Of a stretch of DNA of 64,000 nucleotides, positions 9,045-18,597 are shown piece by piece. How positions within the stretch are numbered: position 1 is the first letter of the stretch; each line of letters begins with the position of its first letter. Source of the stretch: CAVRXQ01 sp963831155 (GTDB lineage Bacteria > Actinomycetota > Acidimicrobiia > Acidimicrobiales > Bog-793); assembly GCA_963831155.1 (NCBI GenBank), contig CAWHOY010000008.1, positions 434,001-498,000 on the forward strand. The letters are read 5' to 3'. Below the pieces are notes generated by a model, which was not told the origin of the DNA, ran no database searches, and worked only from the letters and a program-made list of their open reading frames with translations. Position numbers and translations under genes: made by a program.

Positions 9045-10311
9045 TCGACGCGGCGCGTTCGCCGGGGAGCTCCGGAGGCTCGAGGGGGATCGACTGAAAG
9101 TCCGGCCGGTCGGGATCGCGGACCCCGGGCACGAAGGCGACCCCGGACGCCGCTAGCGAGACGAGCGCGCCGGCGACCATCGTGTCGCGGGCACCGATCG
9201 AGGTGGCGAGCACGCCGGCGACGAGGATGCCGAGCGGAGAAAGGCAGATCGAAAACAACCAGTCGACCGACGAGACCCGGCCGCGCATCTCGTTGGGGAC
9301 GAGCTGCTGGGACATCGTGTGCCAGATCAAGTTCCCATAGACGAGCCCCCCGAACGCGATGGCGCCGAACGCGCCGACGACGAAGACGTCCGGCGCGAGT
9401 CCGATCCCGAGCAGACACGCCGAGGCCACTGCCCAGACCGCCCAGATGACCGTCGTCCGGCGCCGCGGTGTGCCGAAGCGGCCAATTGCGAGGGAGGCGA
9501 GCGCGCCGCCAGCTCCAGAAACCGCGAACACGGCCCCGTACGCGACGGCGCCCTGGTGGAGGATGTCACGCACGATCAGCGGTATCAGCACGGAGATCGG
9601 GGAGAAGCCGGCGAAGTTCGCGATGCCCGCCGCGAGGATCCCGTACCAGAGCCAGCGCTGTCGCATCGTCCAGCGCAACCCGACGTGGACGTCGGCGAGG
9701 ATCGACTTCCCCGTCGCCGGCGGCGGCGGGATGGCGCGCATCGCAAGCAGGCAGACAGCGCTGACGATGAAGCTCGCCGCGTCGACGGCGAACGCCGAGG
9801 AGGTGCCGAATGCGGCGACGAGGACGCCGCCGATCGCCGGGCCGGCGAGGGACTGACCGAGAACCTGGCTGCCGCTGTTGAGGGCGTTGCCCTGTGCGAG
9901 CAGGTCAGTAGGGAGGAGCTCGGGGATGATCGCCAAGTAGGCGGGGTAGAAGAAGGCATCACCGACGCCGACGATGATCGAGATCACGACGAGTTCGACG
10001 ACGGTGAGCGCGTGCGCGGCGACGAGTCCGGTGAGCGCGGCGATCCCGAGACCGCGAGACAGATCGGCGCCGAGGACGACGAGGCGGCGGGGTAGGCGAT
10101 CGACGAGGGCACCCGCCAACAACAGCAATAACGCGCTTGGCGCGATGCGCGCCGCCATTACGTACGAGAGCGTCGAAGCGTGATTGCTCACCTTCAGCGT
10201 CTCGAGCGCGAGCGCGACCGAGAAGATCCCGTCTCCGAGGACCGAGGTCGTTTGACCGCTCCAGAGAAGCGCGAAGTCCCGATGACGGAACACGCTCGGC
10301 ATCCGGGGCAC
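9037..10311 (-). CDS. MFS transporter, EntS/MFS_3-like exporter
   Basis: The 424-residue protein begins FRHRDFALLWSGQTTSVLGDGIF, the characteristic opening of the MFS_3 exporter group (macrolide and enterobactin exporters). It has about twelve transmembrane segments and the loop motif GALVDRLPRRLVVLGADLSRG. A PNEMRGRVSSVDWL segment lies in the second half, also typical of the group. It probably exports an unidentified small molecule. It is divergent from metF with about 70 bases between starts, so the two promoters share that gap. Its end overlaps the gcdH end. Confidence 0.85.
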   Translation of the reverse strand: MPRMPSVFRHRDFALLWSGQTTSVLGDGIFSVALALETLKVSNHASTLSYVMAARIAPSALLLLLAGALVDRLPRRLVVLGADLSRGLGIAALTGLVAAHALTVVELVVISIIVGVGDAFFYPAYLAIIPELLPTDLLAQGNALNSGSQVLGQSLAGPAIGGVLVAAFGTSSAFAVDAASFIVSAVCLLAMRAIPPPPATGKSILADVHVGLRWTMRQRWLWYGILAAGIANFAGFSPISVLIPLIVRDILHQGAVAYGAVFAVSGAGGALASLAIGRFGTPRRRTTVIWAVWAVASACLLGIGLAPDVFVVGAFGAIAFGGLVYGNLIWHTMSQQLVPNEMRGRVSSVDWLFSICLSPLGILVAGVLATSIGARDTMVAGALVSLAASGVAFVPGVRDPDRPDFQSIPLEPPELPGERAASIS

Positions 10312-10384
10312 GTCGGGCGAACCTAACCGACCCGTGTAACGGACCGACCGGACCGAGCGCGGCGGCTGTCAAACTGTCATCGGC

Positions 10385-11266
10385 ATGGCACGCATCGACG
10401 CGATTCTTGCGCAGCGCCGGACACTTTCCATCGAGCTGTGGCCGCCGCGCACCGACGAAGCCAAGGAACGCCTCGAGCGCGTGCTCAAGGACCTGTACAC
10501 GTTGGAGCCGGATTTCGCCTCGATCACTTATGGTGCAGGGGGTTCGACGCGCGAGCGCACGCACGAGCTCGTTGTGGAGATCGAACAGGGAGGCCGCACC
10601 GAGCCGATGGCGCACCTCACTTGCGCCGCGCACCGCCGTGACGAGCTTGAGGCGATCCTCCACCGCTACGCCGAAGCGGGGATCGACAACGTGCTGGCGC
10701 TGCTCGGTGACCCGCCGTCAGGTTCTGGCGACCCGCTTCCTTCCGGGGAGTTCGCCCACGCGATCGAACTCGTCCGACTCGCGCAGTCGGTCGCGCCCTT
10801 TTGCGTCGCCGTCGCGGCGTATCCGTCCGGTCACCCGGCCGCGAAAGACGTCGCGACGGACCGGCGATTTGTCGCCGAGAAGCTGGCTCTCGCCGATTTC
10901 GCGATCACCCAGATCTTCTTCGAGCTCGGCGAATACCTCCGCCTCGTCGACGACCTCGCGGTGCTCGGCATCGAAAAACCGGTCCTTCCCGGCGTCATGC
11001 CGATCACAAGTGTCCGGTCGGTCACCCGGATGGCAGAACTCTCCGGGGCGACAGTGCCGACCCCGGTCATCGAGGCGATCGACGCAGTCGCAGACGATGC
11101 CGAGGCGGTCCGGGCAGTCGGCATCGAGGTCGCGACCGAGCTCTGCGAGAAACTCCGCGCGGCAGGTGCGCCGGGCCTGCACTTCTACACGATGAACCAG
11201 GTTTCTGCGACCGTCGCGATCTGCAACAACCTCGGATTGGCGCGCGGGAAAGAACGGCGCGTCTAG
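10385..11266 (+). CDS. metF: 5,10-methylenetetrahydrofolate reductase
   Basis: MetF reduces methylene-THF to methyl-THF for methionine synthesis. The 293-residue TIM-barrel protein has LSIELWPPRTDEAKERL at the start with the catalytic glutamate. It then has YGAGGSTRERT, HLTCAAHRRDELEAIL, ALLGDPP, ITQIFFE and PVLPGVMPI in the order expected for the family. It follows an ATG at 10385. Together with folD, purN and purH it makes folate metabolism a theme of this region, although it is not in the same operon. Confidence 0.93.
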   Translation: MARIDAILAQRRTLSIELWPPRTDEAKERLERVLKDLYTLEPDFASITYGAGGSTRERTHELVVEIEQGGRTEPMAHLTCAAHRRDELEAILHRYAEAGIDNVLALLGDPPSGSGDPLPSGEFAHAIELVRLAQSVAPFCVAVAAYPSGHPAAKDVATDRRFVAEKLALADFAITQIFFELGEYLRLVDDLAVLGIEKPVLPGVMPITSVRSVTRMAELSGATVPTPVIEAIDAVADDAEAVRAVGIEVATELCEKLRAAGAPGLHFYTMNQVSATVAICNNLGLARGKERRV

Positions 11267-11326
11267 AGCTTCTCTGCCGGAATCGCCGTCAAATTGCCCT
11301 CTCGGCCCCACCGGTAGGCTCGCTTT

Positions 11327-12523
11327 ATGCCCGAAAAGATCACGATGTCCCCCTCCGGTGACCTCTCCGTACCCGACGAGCCGATCATCCCTTACATCGA
11401 GGGGGACGGATCCGGGGTGGACATCTGGCCTGCCGCTCAGTTGGTCTTTGATGCCGCAGCAACGAAGCACAACAGGCACATCCAGTGGAAGGAAGTCCTG
11501 GCCGGCGAAAAAGCGCACAAGCTGACCGGCAGCTGGCTGCCCGAAGAGACGGTCGACGCCTTCCGGGAACATTTGATCGGGATCAAGGGCCCGCTCACGA
11601 CGCCTATCGGCGGAGGGATCCGATCATTGAACGTCGCCCTCCGCCAGCAGCTCGACCTGTACGTCTGCTTGCGGCCGGTGCGCTGGTTCCCGGGCGTACC
11701 CTCACCGGTCCGCTGGCCGGGCAAGGTCGACATGGTGATCTTCCGCGAGAACACCGAAGACGTCTATGCGGGCTTCGAGGTCGAAGAGGGCACAGAGGAC
11801 GCCAAGAAGCTTCTCAAGTTCCTGCGAACCGCGTACGGCTGGGACATCCGGCTGGACTCCGGCGTCGGCATCAAACCCATCTCGATCACCGGTTCGAAGC
11901 GTCTCGTGCGCGCTGCGATCCAGTACGCGAAGACCCACGGCCGCCAGAGCGTGACGCTCGTCCACAAGGGCAACATCCAGAAGTTCACCGAGGGCGCCTT
12001 CCGTGCCTGGGGCTACGAACTCGTGCGAGAGGAATTCTCCGACATCGCCGTCTCCTGGGACGACTGCGGCGGCGACCCCGGCGACAAGATCCTCGTGAAG
12101 GACGCGATCGCCGACATCACCTTGCAGCAAGTCCTCACGCGACCTGACGAGTTCGACGTCATCGCGACGACGAACCTCAACGGTGACTACTTGTCCGACG
12201 CGCTCGCCGCGCAGGTCGGCGGGATCGGCATCGCCCCCGGAGGGAACATCAACTACGTCAGCGGGCACGGCGTCTTCGAGGCGACACACGGCACCGCGCC
12301 GAAATACGCCGGACAAGACAAGGTCAATCCGGGATCGGTCATCCTGTCCGGGGTGATGATGTTCGAGCACATCGGTTGGACCAAAGAGGCGGCTGACATC
12401 GTTCGCGCCATCGAAGCGACGATCGCCGAAAAGATCGTGACCTATGACTTCGCGCGCCAGATGGAAGGAGCGCGCGAGGTGAAGACGAGCGAGTTTGCGC
12501 AGGCGGTCGTCGAGCGCCTCTGA
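11327..12523 (+). CDS. icd: Isocitrate dehydrogenase (NADP+), E. coli type
   Basis: The 398-residue enzyme oxidatively decarboxylates isocitrate to 2-oxoglutarate. It has IPYIEGDGSGVDI, the substrate-binding serine/arginine segment GGGIRSLNVALRQQLDLYVC, and CLRPVRWFPGVPSPV. DMVIFRENTEDVYAGFE and the end motif GTAPKYAGQDKVNPGSVILS are also present. This layout matches the homodimeric E. coli-type NADP enzyme rather than the large monomeric form common in many actinobacteria. The ATG at 11327 stands alone with its own upstream gap of 60 bases after metF. Confidence 0.95.
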   Translation: MPEKITMSPSGDLSVPDEPIIPYIEGDGSGVDIWPAAQLVFDAAATKHNRHIQWKEVLAGEKAHKLTGSWLPEETVDAFREHLIGIKGPLTTPIGGGIRSLNVALRQQLDLYVCLRPVRWFPGVPSPVRWPGKVDMVIFRENTEDVYAGFEVEEGTEDAKKLLKFLRTAYGWDIRLDSGVGIKPISITGSKRLVRAAIQYAKTHGRQSVTLVHKGNIQKFTEGAFRAWGYELVREEFSDIAVSWDDCGGDPGDKILVKDAIADITLQQVLTRPDEFDVIATTNLNGDYLSDALAAQVGGIGIAPGGNINYVSGHGVFEATHGTAPKYAGQDKVNPGSVILSGVMMFEHIGWTKEAADIVRAIEATIAEKIVTYDFARQMEGAREVKTSEFAQAVVERL

Positions 12524-12529
12524 GTTCGT

Positions 12530-13165
12530 TCAGCGCGCTTCGGTTGCGAGTCGGATCCCAAAGCCGATCATCACGACGCCCGAGAGCCGCTCGAGGCGCC
12601 GGCGGATCCTCGGTCGTCGGATGGTCTCGCCGAGTCGCGAGGCGAAGAGCACGATCGCGAGCAGCCATGCCGTCCCCTCGGTGATGAAGATCGCCGCGAA
12701 CAGCGCTGAGGTCCAACCGACCGAGGCGCCCTTCGGGATAAAGACCGGAAGGAAGCTGACAAAGAAGAACCCGACCTTGGGATTCAGCAGATTCGTCCCG
12801 AGCCCCGAGAGGTAGGCGCTGCGCGCGCTCCTCGCGCTGCGGGGTGTGGGCAGCGGGTCCGGTGCCCCGCTCACGTCCCTGCGAACTCGAGACGCGAGGA
12901 GCCGGACCCCGAACGCGATGAGATACGTGGCGCCCGCGACGCGCACGACCGTGTAGCCGATCTCACTTGCGCGCAATAGCGCGGCAAGGCCCACCGCGGC
13001 GATCGTCGCCCAGACGAAAAGCCCGGACACGATTCCTCCGATTGTGACGAGCCCGGTCGCTCGACCTCGGCTGAGCGAATTGCGCAGGACGAGCAGCGTG
13101 TCTGGTCCCGGTGCGAGGACGATGAGCGACGCCGCACCCGCGAACGTCAATGCGGCGGTCAGCAT
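12530..13165 (-). CDS. LysE/RhtB-family amino-acid exporter
   Basis: The 211-residue membrane protein has the LysE family opening FAGAASLIVLAPGPDTLLVL, including the APGPD signature. About six hydrophobic segments follow. The segment LSGLGTNLLNPKVGFFFVSFLPVFI is diagnostic for the family. It exports amino acids or derivatives; the substrate is not determinable. The start is ATG at 13165, where the first transmembrane segment begins. A longer frame exists upstream but encodes an arginine-rich, non-conserved stretch. It converges with icd. Confidence 0.9.
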   Translation of the reverse strand: MLTAALTFAGAASLIVLAPGPDTLLVLRNSLSRGRATGLVTIGGIVSGLFVWATIAAVGLAALLRASEIGYTVVRVAGATYLIAFGVRLLASRVRRDVSGAPDPLPTPRSARSARSAYLSGLGTNLLNPKVGFFFVSFLPVFIPKGASVGWTSALFAAIFITEGTAWLLAIVLFASRLGETIRRPRIRRRLERLSGVVMIGFGIRLATEAR

Positions 13166-13226
13166 GTCCCGTGATGTCCTTCGACCACCCCGAAGTCGAC
13201 ACGATGCCCCATGCGGCGCTTCTCGG

Positions 13227-16200
13227 TCAGCGAGTCGATCGTTGCGCGGCGAGGCTAGCGACTCGGTCAATCCAAGGCGTGGCGCGAAGCTTCTCGAAAA
13301 GCGTTTGCGCCTCGTCGAGCGGGGCACGCGACTCGTCGTAGCGACCGAGGTCCGCCAGCGATTGCGCATACTCAAACAGGACAACGGCGAGCGAGAATGA
13401 CATCGAAAGCTCACGGAACACGCCGATTGCGTACTCGAAGTCGGCCAAGTTTGGAGTTGGCGACAGTTTCGCGCGGATGCGTGAGATCTCAGCGCTGACA
13501 GAGGGAAGGATCTCTCCGGGCTTGAGCATCTCGATTTCGCGCAGGACCTCGGCAGCTCGTGCTCGATCAGCGTTGAACGCCACGTTCAGCCAGTTGATGA
13601 TGAGGTTCTTCCGTTCACCGCTGCCCACCGTGCGGTACGCGCTCGCCGCTGCGTCGGCCGCGGTGATCGCTTCGTCGAGGTTGCCCTCCGCGCTCAGCAC
13701 CTGTGATTTCCACAACAAGTAGAAAGCGCGGGTCTGAATCTCTTCGGCACCTTCGAGATCGCGAAATTCGTCGATCAACTCGCGGGCAGCGGCAAGGTCA
13801 CCTCGATTGATATGGATCGGTATCACGTCCAATTGGCGCGCCAGGATGAAGCTCCCTAATCCCGGTTTTTCTCGAATCTGCGGCGCCAGGTCGAGCGCCC
13901 GGTCCCACTCACCGAGATCGACGTAGACGTCCATCTCGAAGCAGAGGATGTTGCCTTCCCACGTCCGATCCCCGATTCGCCGGGCGAGTTCAATTCCTTG
14001 AGTTCCGACGTCGAGCATCTCCTCGAGGGAGTCCCTCCCGTACAAGAACGCCAGCAAATTGTTATACGCACGCAATGCAGCTACGGAAAGATCTTCGCCG
14101 AGAGCGACGGCAAGCGCGTGACGAAGGAGGAGTAATGCCTCTTCCTTCCGCCCTTGAAACTCCATAATGACGGCCTTCGTGTTGAGCGCTTGCACGAACT
14201 GCTCGCGTAGCTTGAGTGTTTCGGCGTGTTCCAACGCGAATTCCACGCGTTGCAACCCGACATCAGACGCGCCGGCGAAGAGATGGAACCGACCGAGTTG
14301 CGCGGCAAGCGTTACGAGGTCGGCGTCGGGTTCGTCTTTGGAGAGGAGGGCGAAGGCCTTTTCCATCCTCTCGATCCCCTGGTGGATGTGCAGCTCGCCG
14401 AAATCGATCTCGCCGAGCTGGGCTGAGACGCGAGCGCTCGGGTGCGTCTCACCAAGCGCGTCGTAGAGCGAGATCGCGCGATCGAAGTGAGCTCTCGCGG
14501 CCTCAGGTCGCCCCGCGCGGAGGGCCATCTGACCGGCGCGCTCTTCGGTGCGCGCCAATTCGAGTTCCTCATCGGTGAGAACAATGGCAAGCTCGAAGTA
14601 GCGCTGCGCGCCGACACCGTCGGCGAGAGCTGCGGCTCGCTCGCCTGCTCGCATTGTCATGTCTCGCGCTCGCGTCTTCACGGACTCCGCGTCTTCAGCT
14701 CCTGGTGCGAGTTCGAACGCGCTGCGGTAGTGGGACGCGATGATCTCGACGACCTCGTCCTCTTCGGACTGGAAGGCACCTTCGAGATATGCCGCCGACG
14801 CGAGGTGCTTCTCTTTGCGATCTCGCTTCGGGAGCGACTCGTACGCAACCTTGCGAACCATGTCCTGCAGGAAGATGTAATGGCCGCGTTCGGGCGAGCG
14901 CGGGTCTGCTTGGAGCGAAACGAGTTCCTTGCGGATCAGCGCTTCGAGCGGTTCGGACAGCTCGTCGGTCGCGATTCCAGAGAGTTGCGATAGGCCCTTA
15001 CGGGTGAACGTTTTGCCGAGGACTGAGGCGTCCTCGATGACGTGGCGTTCGAGAGCATTCAAATCGTCGAGGCGCGCCGCAATGAGCGCTTGCAGGGTCT
15101 CGGGGATGTCGAGGGAGTCAATCGGTCCCGCCGGCCGATAGGCACCGTCTTCTCCGACGAGAACCCCGCGATCGATCAGCATCCGAATGGTCTCGACCGC
15201 GTAGAGCGGGATGCCTTCGGCGCGATCAAGGATCCGTTCTCGGGCATCTTCAGGAAGACCGGGTACGAGCCCCGAGATCAGCGCACGCATCGCCTCGGGC
15301 GCGAGCGGTTCGAGTGAGATCGAAGTGAAGTTTCGGTGCGCGGCGCCCCAGTTCGGCTGTCGTTCAAGCAGCTCGGGGCGGGTCAGCGTGATCACGAAGA
15401 TGGGATGGTTGCGTGACCAGTCGAGCAGGTATTCGACGAAGTCGAGGAGCGCCGAATCCGCCCACTGCATGTCTTCGAACGACAAAACAACCGGGTTGAT
15501 CTCCGCCATGCGCTCAAAGAACAAACGCCAACCCGCAAAGAGGTCCTCCCGGTCGTTCGACGTCCGTGGTTCGAGACCGAGCAGCTGGGCGAGACGTGCC
15601 TCCACCCAGCGGCGCTCGTCGGCGTCGGCGACGTAGGTTTCGACCGTCGTATGCAGCTTCGCGCTCGCTGAGGCCGGATCCTCAGCTTCCACGATGCCAG
15701 CCCGGCTGCGCACCATTTCTGCCAGCGCCCAGTAAGTGACCCCGTCTCCGTACGCGAGGCACCGCCCGAGGTGCCAGAAGTAGGCATCGGCGAGCCCGTC
15801 GATGTACTTGAAGAACTCCCACGCGAGCCGGCTCTTGCCGATCCCGGCGACGCCGACGATCGAGACGAGAAGGGCGCGATTTTGCTCGGCGGAGGTATGT
15901 AGGAGCTCCTTCACGAGTCGAAATTCGCCGTCGCGTCCGACAAAGGGTGCCTCGAGCCGCTGTGACTTCAGCGCGCCGCCGACTCCAGCGACGACGCGGA
16001 CCGCCTCGTTGAGGTGGACGCGCTCGGACTTCCCTTTCAACTCGAATTCCCCAGCGTCGCGATAGGCGATCGCAGCGGATGTGGAGTTCTTCGTCGCGTC
16101 GTCGACGAAACAGCTGCGCGGGTGCGCGACGGACTGGATGCGCGCCGCCGTGTTCACCCGGTCGCCGATGACCATGCCCTCTTCAGGTGTCGTCGTCGCG

Positions 16201-16769
16201 GCGGAGCCGGTTGCAACACCGACACGGGTGTCGAGCGGTACGCCACGCTCCTCGCCGTAGGCAGAGATCGCCGAAACGAGGTCGAGCGCCGACCGGACAG
16301 CCCGCTCGGCGTCGTCCTCCTTTGCCACCGGGGCACCCCATACCGCCATCACCGCGTCGCCGATGAACTTCTCGACTGTCCCCCCGTAGCGCGAGATGAC
16401 GGATCGTGCGAGCTCGAAGTAGCCCGAAAGGAGCTCGCGAACCTCCTCGGCATCTCGGGACTCTGACAGAGTCGTGAAATCGACGAGATCACAGAAAAGG
16501 ACAGAGACCTGGCGGAGCTGCGTGGTCAGTGCCACACCGCGCGGGTGTGAGCCGCTGCCCGAGTTCGCGGCGTCCGATGCGTCGTTGATGCCAGCTGCAA
16601 GCGGTGCTCGCGGCGGCCGTTCGACGGCCTGTCCACACGAAAAGCAAAAGCGCGCCGATGGAGGCAGGGCGGTTGCGCAGTTCGAGCACGACTGGGTAAG
16701 CGGCTGACCACAGCTGATGCAGAACCGAGCCTCGGTTGGGTTGTCTGTGGCGCAGTTTGAACAGATCAC
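13227..16769 (-). CDS. Adenylate/guanylate cyclase fused to AAA ATPase and TPR region, with double zinc ribbon
   Basis: At 1180 residues this is a large signalling protein. Residues 1-50 hold two zinc ribbons (CSNC...CISCGQP, CSNC...CFSCGQA). A class III nucleotide cyclase domain follows (about 90-250). It has the metal aspartates in LFCDLVDFT and FIGDAVMAVWG, and the transition-state region VIGDRVNTAARIQ, so the cyclase looks active. An AAA/STAND ATPase domain has Walker A VGVAGIGKSRLAW, and the C-terminal half is TPR-like helices. The GTG at 16769 starts exactly at the zinc ribbon, with GGGAAGAG upstream. It is divergent from mdh. The signal sensed is unknown. Confidence 0.87.
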   Translation of the reverse strand: MICSNCATDNPTEARFCISCGQPLTQSCSNCATALPPSARFCFSCGQAVERPPRAPLAAGINDASDAANSGSGSHPRGVALTTQLRQVSVLFCDLVDFTTLSESRDAEEVRELLSGYFELARSVISRYGGTVEKFIGDAVMAVWGAPVAKEDDAERAVRSALDLVSAISAYGEERGVPLDTRVGVATGSAATTTPEEGMVIGDRVNTAARIQSVAHPRSCFVDDATKNSTSAAIAYRDAGEFELKGKSERVHLNEAVRVVAGVGGALKSQRLEAPFVGRDGEFRLVKELLHTSAEQNRALLVSIVGVAGIGKSRLAWEFFKYIDGLADAYFWHLGRCLAYGDGVTYWALAEMVRSRAGIVEAEDPASASAKLHTTVETYVADADERRWVEARLAQLLGLEPRTSNDREDLFAGWRLFFERMAEINPVVLSFEDMQWADSALLDFVEYLLDWSRNHPIFVITLTRPELLERQPNWGAAHRNFTSISLEPLAPEAMRALISGLVPGLPEDARERILDRAEGIPLYAVETIRMLIDRGVLVGEDGAYRPAGPIDSLDIPETLQALIAARLDDLNALERHVIEDASVLGKTFTRKGLSQLSGIATDELSEPLEALIRKELVSLQADPRSPERGHYIFLQDMVRKVAYESLPKRDRKEKHLASAAYLEGAFQSEEDEVVEIIASHYRSAFELAPGAEDAESVKTRARDMTMRAGERAAALADGVGAQRYFELAIVLTDEELELARTEERAGQMALRAGRPEAARAHFDRAISLYDALGETHPSARVSAQLGEIDFGELHIHQGIERMEKAFALLSKDEPDADLVTLAAQLGRFHLFAGASDVGLQRVEFALEHAETLKLREQFVQALNTKAVIMEFQGRKEEALLLLRHALAVALGEDLSVAALRAYNNLLAFLYGRDSLEEMLDVGTQGIELARRIGDRTWEGNILCFEMDVYVDLGEWDRALDLAPQIREKPGLGSFILARQLDVIPIHINRGDLAAARELIDEFRDLEGAEEIQTRAFYLLWKSQVLSAEGNLDEAITAADAAASAYRTVGSGERKNLIINWLNVAFNADRARAAEVLREIEMLKPGEILPSVSAEISRIRAKLSPTPNLADFEYAIGVFRELSMSFSLAVVLFEYAQSLADLGRYDESRAPLDEAQTLFEKLRATPWIDRVASLAAQRSTR

Positions 16770-16888
16770 TGGATTCCCGCTCTTCCCGATCTTCGGGAAA
16801 AGGGTAGTCCGAAGTGGTCGTTTTCCCAGGAAGTGACCCGGTGCGCCCATTCGAGCGCGGTGGGGACGCAAGGTAGCCTCCAACAGAT

Positions 16889-17893
16889 ATGACCCCCTTG
16901 AAGGCTTTCCGGCGGACTCCTGCACAGGTGACCATCACCGGCGCCGCGGGCAACATTGGCTACGCGCTGCTGTTCCGCCTGGCTTCCGGCGAACTTCTCG
17001 GCGACAAGCAGCCGCTCGTCCTTCGCCTCCTCGAGATCGAGCCGGCGATGAGGGCCTTAGAAGGCGTGGTGATGGAACTCGATGACTGCGCCTTCCCGCT
17101 CCTGTCTGACGTCGTCGCAACCTCGGACCTGAAGACCGCTTTCGACGGCGCCTCGTACGTCTTTCTCGTCGGCTCGATCCCGCGCAAGGCCGGAATGGAG
17201 CGGAAGGACCTGCTCGGCGTGAACGGTGGCATCTTCAAGCCGCAAGGTGGTGCGATCGCCAGGAACGCGGCGTCCGACGTCCGGATCCTCGTCGTTGGCA
17301 ACCCGTGCAACACGAACTGCTTGATCGCTCGTTCGAACGCTCCCGAGATTCCCGCCGAGCGGTGGTTCGCGATGACCCGTCTCGACGAGAACCGCGCCAA
17401 GACCCAGCTCGCGAAGAAAGCGAATCGATCGGTCGCCGCGGTAACGAACCTCGCCGTGTGGGGGAATCACTCCTCCACGCAATTCCCCGACTTCGAAAAC
17501 GCCCTCATCGGGGGCGAGCCGGCGCCAAAGGTCATCGGTGACGACGCCTGGTTGAAGGGCGCGTTCTTGGAGACGATCCAAAAGCGCGGTGCCGCGATCA
17601 TCGATGCGCGTGGCTCATCATCCGCGGCTTCGGCGGCGAACGCGGCGATCGACTCGATGCGAAGCGTCGTCACACCGACCATTGACGGCGGGTGGAGCTC
17701 TCTCGCGGTCGTTTCACGTGGCGAGTACGGCGTGCCGGAGGGCCTCCAGTTCGGATTCCCCGTGACAAGCGACGGTGAGTCATGGAGCGTCGTCGAAGGT
17801 TTGCAGCACTCGGAGTTCGCCCGAGCGCGGATCGCGACGACGACCGAAGAGCTGATGGAAGAGCGCGCCGAAGTGACGGAGCTGCTCTCCTAA
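16889..17893 (+). CDS. mdh: Malate dehydrogenase
   Basis: The 334-residue enzyme oxidises malate to oxaloacetate with NAD. The nucleotide-binding loop is TGAAGNIGYALLFRLASGE. The substrate-binding arginine region SIPRKAGMERKDLL, the VGNPCNTNC segment and the catalytic histidine in AVWGNHSSTQFPD are all present. This long form with two inserts matches the malate dehydrogenases of actinobacteria and of the eukaryotic cytosol. It stands alone, divergent from the cyclase gene, with about 120 bases in between. The next gene is convergent. Confidence 0.95.
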   Translation: MTPLKAFRRTPAQVTITGAAGNIGYALLFRLASGELLGDKQPLVLRLLEIEPAMRALEGVVMELDDCAFPLLSDVVATSDLKTAFDGASYVFLVGSIPRKAGMERKDLLGVNGGIFKPQGGAIARNAASDVRILVVGNPCNTNCLIARSNAPEIPAERWFAMTRLDENRAKTQLAKKANRSVAAVTNLAVWGNHSSTQFPDFENALIGGEPAPKVIGDDAWLKGAFLETIQKRGAAIIDARGSSSAASAANAAIDSMRSVVTPTIDGGWSSLAVVSRGEYGVPEGLQFGFPVTSDGESWSVVEGLQHSEFARARIATTTEELMEERAEVTELLS

Positions 17894-17897
17894 AAGT

Positions 17898-18194
17898 TCA
17901 GTCTTCCGAGGCAGGCCGGAAGTGCTCCATGTCGGAGAGGTAAGCGAAGAAAGGACCGACGATTTCACGCCAGCGCGCGAACTCGTCTGACTTGCGGAAC
18001 CCCTCCATGTGCGCCTCGACGCTTTCCCATTCGACGAATAACAAGAAGCGGTCGGGTGATTCGACCGAGCGGAACAGCCGCACGGACCGGCATCCCGGTG
18101 CTTTCTCCATCACGGCGCGCGCCGAGGGGAAGGCCTCTTCGAAGGCGTCCTCTTTTCCGGGCGCCACATTCAACAGCGCGTGTTCGAAGATCAT
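17898..18194 (-). CDS. Antibiotic biosynthesis monooxygenase (ABM)-domain protein
   Basis: This 98-residue ferredoxin-like ABM protein has a FEHALLNVAPGKEDAFEEAF start, FLLFVEWESVEAHMEGF in the middle and WREIVGPFFA near the end. Related small proteins are heme-degrading or quinone-type monooxygenases; the substrate here is unknown. The ATG at 18194 was preferred to an upstream in-frame start, because AGGGAGG lies eight bases before it and the conserved domain begins at that methionine. It is 19 bases after the SCP2-like gene and is probably the last gene of the sdh operon. Confidence 0.75.
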   Translation of the reverse strand: MIFEHALLNVAPGKEDAFEEAFPSARAVMEKAPGCRSVRLFRSVESPDRFLLFVEWESVEAHMEGFRKSDEFARWREIVGPFFAYLSDMEHFRPASED

Positions 18195-18213
18195 CTCGGC
18201 CTCCCTGGGGTAT

Positions 18214-18597
18214 TCAGCTTCGCGCGGAGTCGGCGAGATCACCGAGGATCGCGGAAATCGTGGCGAGGGGACGTTGCGCGGCGACGAGCGCTGAGGCGTC
18301 GCCGCGCACGGTGATGCGGCCCTCGGCGAGGAGTTCTGAGACCGACGCGCCTTCGTCGATCGAGCACGCAGTCTCGAAGGACTCGACCACGATGACCGCT
18401 GCCGATTCGACCGAACCGACCTGGAGGCCGGCGCCCTCAGGACCGATGTGGAACGTGTAGCTGATCGGTCCGCCAGGTGCGTCGTTGATCACGATCCCGA
18501 GGTCGAGGCGCGGCCAGTCCTCTTCCGGGATCACCGTCGCGAGTGCCTCCGACAGTCGGGCGAACCACTCGTCAGTGAAGAGTGGTGGCTGACTCAC
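18214..18597 (-). CDS. SCP2-like sterol/lipid-transfer domain protein
   Basis: The 127-residue protein resembles the SCP-2 fold. It opens FTDEWFARLSEAL, has a beta-strand core (ISYTFHIGPEGAGLQVG) and ends in the ITVRGDASALVAAQRPLATI region typical of small actinobacterial SCP2 proteins. It may bind a lipid or fatty acyl-CoA. The start overlaps the sdhB stop by four bases (ATGA), so it is co-translated with succinate dehydrogenase, but no functional link is known to me. Confidence 0.65.
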   Translation of the reverse strand: MSQPPLFTDEWFARLSEALATVIPEEDWPRLDLGIVINDAPGGPISYTFHIGPEGAGLQVGSVESAAVIVVESFETACSIDEGASVSELLAEGRITVRGDASALVAAQRPLATISAILGDLADSARS

